Below are positions 6,220 through 11,914 of a stretch of DNA of 11,914 bases, piece after piece. Source of the DNA: Chrysochromulina tobinii (lineage: Eukaryota > Haptophyta > Prymnesiales > Chrysochromulinaceae); assembly GCA_001275005.1 (NCBI GenBank), contig JWZX01001932.1:1-11914 (forward strand), in the 5' to 3' direction. The notes under the pieces are model-generated. The model ran no database searches. It saw nothing but the letters and a program-made list of their open reading frames with translations, and was not told the origin of the DNA. The position numbers were made by a program, and so were the translations under genes. Numbering within the stretch: the stretch's first letter is position 1; each line of letters starts with the position of its first letter.

Positions 6220-6997
6220 CAGGCCCGGTTTTCGAACTGGTTTCGAATGATGCCATCCGGCTCAACTTGGCGCGACTGAGGGTCGGAGCGCATCAGGTGC
6301 GGCGAATCCGCGAGCCGCTGCGGGCCGCCGTCGGAGCCTCCGTAAGCGTAGCGGAGCGCGGAGCCCCGCCCCACTACACTGTAAAACGAACGCAGCAGGC
6401 CCCACGCGCGCGCCGTGGCCCTTGCCGTGGCCGCGCTGCGCGCGCGACGGCTCGTGAGCGTGTGTGCAGGCACACTCAGGTCACTGCACGCGGCACACGG
6501 CACACGCTCGTTTCATCGGAGCACAAGGTACATGTAGATTTACCGAGCTCCGAGGGAGGCGCGGCCCCCCGCGGCCGCACGCGCCGGGGGACCGGCCCCT
6601 GTCGCCTGTGCCGGCGCGATGTTTCACGTCATGTTACAAGTTCATGTTATCTAAACGTTGTGAGCACTCACAGCGCAGCGCGCGCGTGCTCATGACTTCC
6701 AGTCAAGTCAAGTCAAGTCAAGTCAAGTTAAGTCTTTACTCGTACATAAACAACAGACAACCGTACGGAAGCCTATCGAATGTGCTCCGGAAGGCCCGCT
6801 TGGAAGGCCAGCAGTGGTGGAAGGGAGTGTTAAGGAAGTGGAGGCGGAGATGGCGGTAAGGATCCATAATGAGGTGACACTTCATATAGGTGCTGACCTA
6901 CGTGCCCTCGGAGAACGATTAGGTGAGAAGTAACGACTTGACTTGACTTGACTTGACTCATGATGTGACTAGATCACCGTGCCAAGGGCCATGTTGA
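6220..6997. other. Intergenic region with no convincing gene
   Basis: This 778-bp stretch lies upstream of the macro gene and downstream of the Mpv17 gene. The longest open frame (6267-6695, plus) is Arg-rich with no domain and is best read as chance in GC-rich DNA. The left part is very GC-rich with GCGC runs. The right part holds the inverted-repeat element at 6689-6963. Confidence 0.6.
6689..6963. mobile_element. Small inverted-repeat element (MITE/foldback-like)
   Basis: The left arm at about 6701-6740 is (AGTCA)n followed by TTAAGTCTTTACT. The right arm at about 6924-6956 reversed is (GTCAA)n followed by GTCGTTACT. The arms can pair over roughly 30-36 bp and enclose about 190 bp of unrelated, non-coding sequence. 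CTCATGA flanks both ends in direct orientation (6689-6695 and 6957-6963), which looks like a 7-bp target-site duplication, though the motif is itself nearly palindromic. No transposase is present, so this would be a non-autonomous element. Confidence 0.55.
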
Positions 6998-7651
6998 TCA
7001 CGGCTCGGGCAACCGTCGATGTGCCACCCAAGACAGAAATGAGCCCCAAACGACGCCCACGGCAGCGCCGGCGGCGGGGCGTGCGGGTAAGGGCACGTAG
7101 CGATAAGTTAACGCCGCCACGAAAGGCCAGAATAGGCAGCCGGTCTGCCATGCCGGAAGGACCCTGGTGCGTATAGCGGCTATCGCATCCTGGCCGCGCA
7201 GAAGAGCCAGCGAGCCGAAGTTGAGCGACAGGAAGAGTGGCGAGACGACCACGCGTGCTGCAACCTTCTTGGCGATTGGCAGCGCACTCGTGCCGGGCAT
7301 GAATCGCTCCAGCAGGAACTCAAGAGTGTGCGATGCGGGCCCGAGTATGCAGCCTCCGACGGCTGCAAACTGCGCTGTGCGTCCCAATTTCTTTTCGGAC
7401 GAAACGCTCCCGGCCTCGATGCTCTGGCAGATCAGGTCGCCGGTGGTGAACGAAATGCAAACAGCGGCCATGGAGCGCGAGTACGCCCGAGCGGTGAGCA
7501 TCTGGAGGGGAGTCGAGGAAGTCGACCTTCGTCCAGCGTGAAGAGGGCTGTGGGAAAACCTTGGGTATGCGCGCCTCGCGTCTCGCCACCACTGTAAAGC
7601 CGCCTTTGGCTTTGCTTTCGTGGTCTGGCGCACAAGAGCGCGCAGAGCCAT
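6998..7651 (-). CDS. Mpv17/PMP22 family integral membrane protein
   Basis: A 217-residue protein in one frame with an optimal start context (GCCATGG). Family landmarks: TTGDLICQSIE (about 69-79), GRTAQFAAVGGCILGPASH (about 90-108, matching the R-x-x-x-F-x-x-x-G-x-x-x-G-P-x-x-H block), and AWQTGCLFWPFVAALTYRYVP (about 167-187, the N/A-W-x-x-W-P signature, here W-to-F before the WP). These proteins are four-helix channels or pores of the inner mitochondrial or peroxisomal membrane. The first 48 residues are rich in Arg, Lys, Ala and Ser with almost no acidic residues, which suggests a mitochondrial presequence. The gene diverges from the ICT1-like gene over a 386-bp spacer. Confidence 0.87.
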   Translation of the reverse strand: MALRALVRQTTKAKPKAALQWWRDARRAYPRFSHSPLHAGRRSTSSTPLQMLTARAYSRSMAAVCISFTTGDLICQSIEAGSVSSEKKLGRTAQFAAVGGCILGPASHTLEFLLERFMPGTSALPIAKKVAARVVVSPLFLSLNFGSLALLRGQDAIAAIRTRVLPAWQTGCLFWPFVAALTYRYVPLPARPAAGAAVGVVWGSFLSWVAHRRLPEP

Positions 7652-8037
7652 GGCAAGCGCCCGCCCACCCGACCCCCAATATGTGAGTAAGATAGGTCAG
7701 TGTTCAACTCACTGCGCTCGTTCGCAGGCGGCGCCCCTCCCGCTCGCGGGTGATAATGTCATTTCATGCCATATCTCGGTACTTGCCGTGTGTGGCGTGT
7801 GTACCCATCCGTGTTCAGGGGGGTCGCCGCGCCGTAGCAGTCCTAAGGGAGGCCAGTAGGCCAAACCGTCTATTCTATTCACACCGGGGTCAAGACGCTG
7901 GACGATCGAGGCATTTCTCAGCGAGTGGGGCACGACTTCCACATAAGGTTCCCCCCGCTGTCTGTTTACCGATTTTGAGTCGTTTGTATGCCTTGCCTTA
8001 CTAGTAAATAATTCATACTCGTGGGCACGAGGGAACA
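7652..8037. promoter_or_regulatory. Divergent spacer, probable shared promoter
   Basis: This 386-bp stretch lies between two divergent starts, both encoding likely mitochondrial proteins (Mpv17-like and ICT1-like). The last 60 bp before the ICT1 ATG turn AT-rich (TTACTAGTAAATAATTCATA). I see no other distinct motif and no supported gene. Confidence 0.45.
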
Positions 8038-8163
8038 ATGGCTGCCCAGCTCGCTTCTGGAGTCTCTTCCCGCCTCGCTACATGCGCGCTGCGAGGCACG
8101 GGTGTCGCTGGCTGGCCTGCATTGCGGGCCTTTGCCGTTTGGCCAACAATTATGCGAGTCAGT

Positions 8164-8196
<33 letters not shown>

Positions 8197-8640
8197 GACG
8201 ACAGTGGCTCATCGCCAGAGAGGCCGGCGAAGCATGTGATCCCGCGCCACATCGTGGACGTGTCGCACTCGCGATCCTCTGGACCCGGCGGCCAGAATGT
8301 CAACAAAGTCTCGACGAAGGTTACGTTGCGGATGGCGCTCGCTGCGGCCGCAGACTTTCTTCCCGACGATGTGCTGCATCGCCTACGAGAGCAACAGCGC
8401 ACGCGCCTCACCAAGGGCGACGAGCTCGTGCTGCAATGTGACGAGGAGCGCACGCAGGCCGCCAATCTGAAGCGCGCCTTTGCACGATTACAGTCGTACA
8501 TTGATGAGGCCTCCGTGACGCCAAAGGAGCGCCTGGTCCAGCGCGAGATGGAGCCGCCCGAGCGCGTCAAGGCGCAGCGCCGTGTGGAGAAGAGGTTGCA
8601 GAGCGTGAAGAAGGCGATGCGGAGAGGTGGCGACGATTAA
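8038..8640 (+). CDS. ICT1: ICT1/ArfB-type peptidyl-tRNA hydrolase (ribosome rescue)
   Basis: A 200-residue protein. Residues 71-98 contain HIVDVSHSRSSGPGGQNVNK and VSTKVTLR, the class I release-factor GGQ domain (GGQ at 84-86). There is no codon-recognition domain, and a basic C-terminal tail (about 168-196) ends the protein, as in ICT1/ArfB. These enzymes enter stalled ribosomes, place the tail in the mRNA channel and hydrolyse peptidyl-tRNA. The N-terminal 40 residues lack acidic residues and contain Arg, Ser and Ala, fitting a mitochondrial or plastid leader. A run of 11 serines (residues 42-52) from an AGC repeat links leader and domain. ATG context GAACAATGG is strong. The gene is 77 bp upstream of the kinase on the same strand. 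Confidence 0.93.
8164..8193 (+). repeat. (AGC)10 trinucleotide repeat coding for polyserine
   Basis: Ten uninterrupted AGC codons follow one AGT, encoding 11 serines between the presumed leader and the GGQ domain of the ICT1-like protein. Pure repeats of this kind are prone to length change. Read out of frame or as RNA it is a CAG repeat. Confidence 0.97.
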
Positions 8641-8717
8641 GCGGAAGGAAACCTTCAAAATTTTTTCACAGAATTTCGGGTCCCGTCTCTGCTATTTTCA
8701 ACGGATCGGCCGGCCCA

Positions 8718-10196
8718 ATGGTGCAAACTGCTCCCCGTGCGCGCGCGGCGCAACCAAAGTTCACCGATGTGACCGTCAAAGACATCGGCGAAGCTGGGTA
8801 CAGCCTCGGCCACACGCTCGGTGAGGGCCGCTTCTCGCAGGTCGTGCTCGGCACGCACGACGCAACTGGGGAGCTATATGCTGTCAAAGTGGTGGATCAG
8901 GCCGCACTCGAGGAGGACGAGGAGGCGAGCGAGGCGCTGCGGATCGAGGTGGAAGTACTCAAGCGTGCCGCCAGTCATCCCAATATCATCTCGCTCCACG
9001 CGGTTGTGCGCACGCCGCCGGCCACGTATCTGGTGATGGAGGTGATGAACGGCGGCGAGCTGTTCGACGCCATCATCGCGCGCGGCTCATTCCCCGAAAC
9101 AGAGGCGCGCGAGCTGCTGCGCCAGCTGCTGAGCGCGCTCGCATATTGCCACTCGCTCGGCGTGGTGCACCGCGACCTCAAGCCGGAGAATGTGCTCTTC
9201 GTCGATGAGGGCCAGACGACGCTTAAGCTCATCGACTTTGGCTACGCGGCGATGCACCGTCCGGGCGTCGACAAGCTGCGCGGGCTGTCGGGCACGCCGG
9301 ACTACGTGGCGCCCGAGGTGCTCTCGTGGTACGAGGGCGACCCCGAGGGCGAGCCCGACCCGAACGAACTGCGGCTCGAGTACGATGCCTCGTGCGACAT
9401 GTGGTCGGTCGGTGTGATCCTGTACATCCTGCTCTGCGGCTTCCCGCCTTTCTACGCCGAGGGCGAGGCGGAGCTGATCGCGCGCGTGCGAACAGGCGTC
9501 TTCGAGTTCACCTCGCCGTACTGGGATTCGATCTCCGAGGACGCCAAGGACCTCATCTGCAGCTGCCTCTCCCTCGATCCCGCAGAGCGACCCACCCCCG
9601 CAGCGGCTCTGCGACATCCATGGGTGCGTGACGGCGCCGCCGGCGCGCCAACCCCAGCAGCAGCATCCGCTGCCGTCGCCGCGCCGCCGCCACCAGTCGT
9701 GGCACCGGCCGCCGCGCCACAGCGTGCTGCCACGCCACCGCGCACTGTGACACCCCCGCCACAGCGCGCACCCGTCACCGAACCGGCGCGTGAGCTCGCA
9801 CCATCAAAGGGTCGGCCGCCCACAGCAGCAGGCGTCGCGCCTGTGGGTCGCGCGCCCGACGGCGGCGCGGTCCACCTGATCGCCAAGATCCGCCAGATGC
9901 GACAGTCCTTTGTACCCTCCACCCAATCGAGCGCTCAGTCGGCCGCGGCCAGTCTGCAGCTGACCCTCGAGGTGGAGGGAGCACGCTTCGGTGCTGCGCC
10001 GTCACGCGCCGAGCTGCAGAAGCAGGGCGCCACCTTCGTCAAGGTACCGCGCGCGCTCTTCCACGACCTGTACGCCCTGTGCGACGCGCAGCGGCGCGGC
10101 CAGTTGCCAGATGGGAGCGAGGCCCACTTCAACGAGCTGCTGCAGTCGCTCTCGAGTGAGGTGCAGCAGGGGCATCTTGGGAAGAGGGTGTCGTGA
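8718..10196 (+). CDS. CaMK-type serine/threonine protein kinase
   Basis: A 492-residue protein. Kinase landmarks are all present: LGEGRFSQV (34-42, third loop glycine replaced by Ser), AVKVV with Lys57, the helix C Glu about 77, VHRDLKPEN (150-157), LIDFGYAA (171-178), SGTPDYVAPE (191-200), DMWSVGVILYILLCGFPPF (227-245) and the closing RPTPAAALRHPWV. The HRDLKPEN lysine and the PPF segment place it with the calcium/calmodulin-dependent or CDPK-like Ser/Thr kinases. An acidic insert of about 15 residues (206-220) follows APE. After residue 306 comes an Ala/Pro-rich linker (to about 385) and a predicted helical tail with HLIAKIRQMRQSF (about 389), which could be a calmodulin or autoinhibitory segment. 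No EF-hands are seen, so it is not a full CDPK. Confidence 0.96.
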   Translation: MVQTAPRARAAQPKFTDVTVKDIGEAGYSLGHTLGEGRFSQVVLGTHDATGELYAVKVVDQAALEEDEEASEALRIEVEVLKRAASHPNIISLHAVVRTPPATYLVMEVMNGGELFDAIIARGSFPETEARELLRQLLSALAYCHSLGVVHRDLKPENVLFVDEGQTTLKLIDFGYAAMHRPGVDKLRGLSGTPDYVAPEVLSWYEGDPEGEPDPNELRLEYDASCDMWSVGVILYILLCGFPPFYAEGEAELIARVRTGVFEFTSPYWDSISEDAKDLICSCLSLDPAERPTPAAALRHPWVRDGAAGAPTPAAASAAVAAPPPPVVAPAAAPQRAATPPRTVTPPPQRAPVTEPARELAPSKGRPPTAAGVAPVGRAPDGGAVHLIAKIRQMRQSFVPSTQSSAQSAAASLQLTLEVEGARFGAAPSRAELQKQGATFVKVPRALFHDLYALCDAQRRGQLPDGSEAHFNELLQSLSSEVQQGHLGKRVS

Positions 10197-10346
10197 TGAA
10201 CGTTTGTGATTTGCGTTCGGGAAATTGTCCTTACAGAGCTGACCTTTCGAAACTGTTAACGTAACTTGAAGTTTGTGAACTTGATCCGAGGTGTTCGACC
10301 TTCACGCTTGGTGTGAGTCTTGTTTGTGCGTGTTGGTGTGTTGTGA

Positions 10347-10496
10347 ATGAACTTGATCCGCGCGGATGTGCTCGGCCTGGCGTCGAAGGCTGACGACGAT
10401 CGGCTCGGCGACGTTCCTCGGATCCAGCGTGCTCTTCGCATCCGTACAACAGACGATGGCAGCACGCGAGCCTTGGGAGACGGGCCAAACCGCTGA
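10347..10496 (+). other. Upstream open frame overlapping the methyltransferase start
   Basis: ATG at 10347 opens a 49-codon frame that ends at TGA 10494-10496, overlapping the main frame. Its start context is weak. If translated it would affect use of the 10366 and 10456 starts. No homology is recognised, so it is more likely a translational control element or chance than a protein. Confidence 0.3.
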
Positions 10497-11214
10497 CAAC
10501 ATTCTTCAATCGCCAGAGTGGCCAGAAAGCTTCCCACTGACTGCAAAGCATCTCGCACGAGCGGATGAGTCACCAGATACGCGATTTTACGCCCAGCCGC
10601 GCATCGTGCACCACATTGATGACGATGCCATAGCCACGCTCAAGGAGCTCTACAAAAAGGAGCTACCTCGAGGCGGCGCCGTGTTGGATTTGATGTCCTC
10701 GTGGACGTCACATCTCGAGATGGGTGCTGGCCAAGACGCTGCCGACGGGTACTTTTCGAGGGTCTCCGCGGTGGGCATGAACGCGGACGAGCTCGCCAAG
10801 AACCCCGCGTTGCACGACTTTAATGTCATCGATCTGAACGCGACGCCGAAGCTCTCGCAGTACGGGGATCAAACCTTCGATGCGATCTTCTGCAGCGTGT
10901 CCGTTGACTACCTAAGCCGACCGCTTGATGTTTTCGCGGAGCTGCACCGCGTGCTGAAGCCAGACGGGCTCGCCATTTTCACGTGGAGCAACCGCATGTT
11001 CCCCACAAAGGCGATCTCGGCCTGGCGGCTCGCTTCGGAGCCGGCCAGATTGTGGATCTGCGGCTCGTACTTCCGCTATTCAGTGAACGGAGGCTGGAGT
11101 GCGCCGGAGGGACGGGACCTGTCTCCGCATGCCGGCCGTTCGGATCCCGTGTATGTGGTAAGTGCCAGGAAGCGAGCGCCACCAGGAGCGGCAGCAGACA
11201 AGGCGGAATTGTGA
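10366..11214 (+). CDS. SAM-dependent methyltransferase (class I, type 11), possibly plastid-targeted
   Basis: A 282-residue protein. The sequence RFYAQPRIVHHIDDDA (73-88) is followed by VLDLMSSWTSHL (106-117, the SAM-binding motif I position), VGMNADELAKNP (136-147), VIDLNATP (154-161), FDAIFCSVSVDYLSRP (171-186), LHRVLKPDG (193-201) and SNRMFPTKA (208-216). I recognise this pattern from a conserved methyltransferase family of algae, plants and bacteria whose substrate I do not know. The first 30 residues (RRRLTTIGSATFLGSSVLFA) have an Arg cluster then a hydrophobic stretch, like an organelle or twin-arginine leader. The ATG at 10366 has a poor context, while Met31 (10456) has an optimal one (ACGATGG) and would give a 252-residue protein without the leader. 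Confidence 0.9.
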   Translation: MCSAWRRRLTTIGSATFLGSSVLFASVQQTMAAREPWETGQTADNILQSPEWPESFPLTAKHLARADESPDTRFYAQPRIVHHIDDDAIATLKELYKKELPRGGAVLDLMSSWTSHLEMGAGQDAADGYFSRVSAVGMNADELAKNPALHDFNVIDLNATPKLSQYGDQTFDAIFCSVSVDYLSRPLDVFAELHRVLKPDGLAIFTWSNRMFPTKAISAWRLASEPARLWICGSYFRYSVNGGWSAPEGRDLSPHAGRSDPVYVVSARKRAPPGAAADKAEL

Positions 11215-11651
11215 GGGCGGGTTTGAAGTGTGAAGTGTGAAGTGATCGCGGCCGGTGCGAAGTTCGTTCCGGTGGGGCGGTCGGTGCGGTCGTCGCCGCC
11301 CGAGAAGCAAGAGAAGATGGTGGTGAGCTGGTGAGGGCGGTCGCAGTCGGGCGACGGTATGACAGAGTAGCCTGTCGTGCATTCACTGATCGTTTAGTCC
11401 CTGAAACTGTCCAAGGCGCCGGCGCGGGCGCGGCGCCGCAGACCGCCCGCGCGCCGATGACGATGACCGCGCGCCACCGCGCGCCGCGGGCACGCCAACC
11501 CCACACGCGCGTCCGCCAATCGTGCCGCGGGGCGAGAGGTGCGAGTAAGGTGCGAGCGGAGCAGGAGCCGCGCCCGCGGACCGGATGAGCCGCCCGCGGA
11601 TGCAATACGTGCCGCGGATGCCGGGGACGGGATCGGGGAGGCGCGGCAGGC

Positions 11652-11681
11652 GGGGCCGGGGAAGGGCCGGGGCGGGCGGGG
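11652..11681 (+). other. G-quadruplex-forming tract
   Basis: Six runs of three or four G lie within 30 bases (11652-55, 11658-61, 11664-66, 11669-72, 11674-76, 11678-81) with loops of one or two bases. This satisfies the usual G3+N1-7 rule with spare runs. Further G runs lie just upstream at 11623-11640. Confidence 0.85.
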
Positions 11682-11850
11682 TATTCCGCACAATTCAGTA
11701 TAGCGTATACGCGCGTACGGGGGGGCGAGTACGGCGAGATCCCGGGGTGTGGGCACCATGGAGAGCATGGTGGGGCTGGGCGGCCGCGCATAGTTGACGA
11801 TACATGATAGTAACTTTTATTATGTTAGGCCAACTGAGCAGTAAAGTGGG

Positions 11851-11914
11851 GGAATCTAGCAAGATTCCTGACATGTCCGGATTTCCGAGACCCTCCTTGG
11901 TGTCCGGGAGGGTC
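11851..11914. other. Two adjacent perfect hairpins at the window edge
   Basis: GGAATCT-AGCA-AGATTCC (11851-11868) is a perfect 7-bp stem with a 4-base loop. GACCCTCC at 11889-11896 pairs with GGAGGGTC at 11907-11914 around a 10-base loop. The second stem reaches the last base of the window and may extend further. Their source (RNA structure, repeat element or 3' processing signal) is unknown. Confidence 0.6.

Larger units (their letters stand above)
11215..11914. other. Non-coding, GC-rich tail of the window
   Basis: No convincing gene. Open frames on both strands (for example 10979-11791 minus) are Arg/Pro/Ala-rich shadows of GC-rich sequence. Contents: a short GAAGTGT tandem repeat at about 11225-11243, a G-rich tract at 11652-11681, a GCGTATACGC palindrome at 11703-11712, and a less GC-rich end with two hairpins at 11851-11914. 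Confidence 0.6.

Noticed and set aside
6267-6695. Plus-strand open frame of 142 codons
   Set aside because: Arg-rich throughout, no domain, GC-rich context; best read as chance.
7709-8038. Minus-strand frame of 109 codons in the Mpv17/ICT1 spacer
   Set aside because: No recognisable motif and it fills a probable promoter between two well-supported divergent genes.
10979-11791. Long minus-strand open frame (270 codons)
   Set aside because: It overlaps the methyltransferase end and GC-rich non-coding DNA; low-complexity Pro/Ser/Arg composition and no motif.

Overview
The window looks like nuclear DNA of a GC-rich unicellular eukaryote. A photosynthetic alga of the red-plastid lineage, such as a haptophyte, is the best guess, but the taxon is inference. 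Reasons: genes lie singly on both strands with short spacers and no bacterial operon or ribosome-binding-site pattern; the first gene has GT-AG introns whose phases join up; the proteins are eukaryotic types (SAYSVFN, Mpv17/PMP22, ICT1-like mitochondrial release factor, CaMK-type kinase). One methyltransferase has an N-terminus that could be an organelle leader.

Layout. Positions 1-3914 (minus strand) hold most of a large multi-exon membrane protein gene. It codes for an M50-like HExxH membrane segment, a glutaminase (class II amidotransferase) domain like that of glucosamine-6-phosphate synthase, an SIS phosphosugar-binding domain, and further membrane segments running off the left edge. Four introns can be placed to the base from reading-frame continuity and family motifs; there is also one unexplained frame break near 3490-3530. 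Positions 3915-4774 are a divergent intergenic region with G-box and CCAAT-like clusters. A SAYSVFN-domain ER-type membrane protein (plus strand) starts at 4775 and converges on a macro-domain protein (minus strand, 6219-5404). Positions 6220-6997 hold no convincing gene but contain a 275-bp inverted-repeat element with 7-bp flanking duplications. An Mpv17/PMP22 gene (minus, 7651-6998) diverges from an ICT1/ArfB-type peptidyl-tRNA hydrolase (plus, 8038-8640). Only 77 bp later comes a CaMK-type protein kinase (8718-10196), then a SAM-dependent methyltransferase (10366-11214). The last 700 bp hold no convincing gene but contain a strong G-quadruplex tract and two adjacent perfect hairpins.

The genes do not form one pathway. 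Several products are likely organellar or membrane-bound (Mpv17, ICT1, SAYSVFN and the GFAT-like protein). The strongest unusual signal is in the introns of the GFAT-like gene. Three of the four are filled with 10-11 bp tandem repeats, and the fourth has a 12-bp tandem pair. Two are bounded by clear direct repeats in which the first bases of the intron reappear as the first bases of the next exon. A third intron carries a 16-bp duplication of its own 3' splice site. This looks like recent intron gain or expansion through duplication, comparable to introners or target-site-duplication introns.
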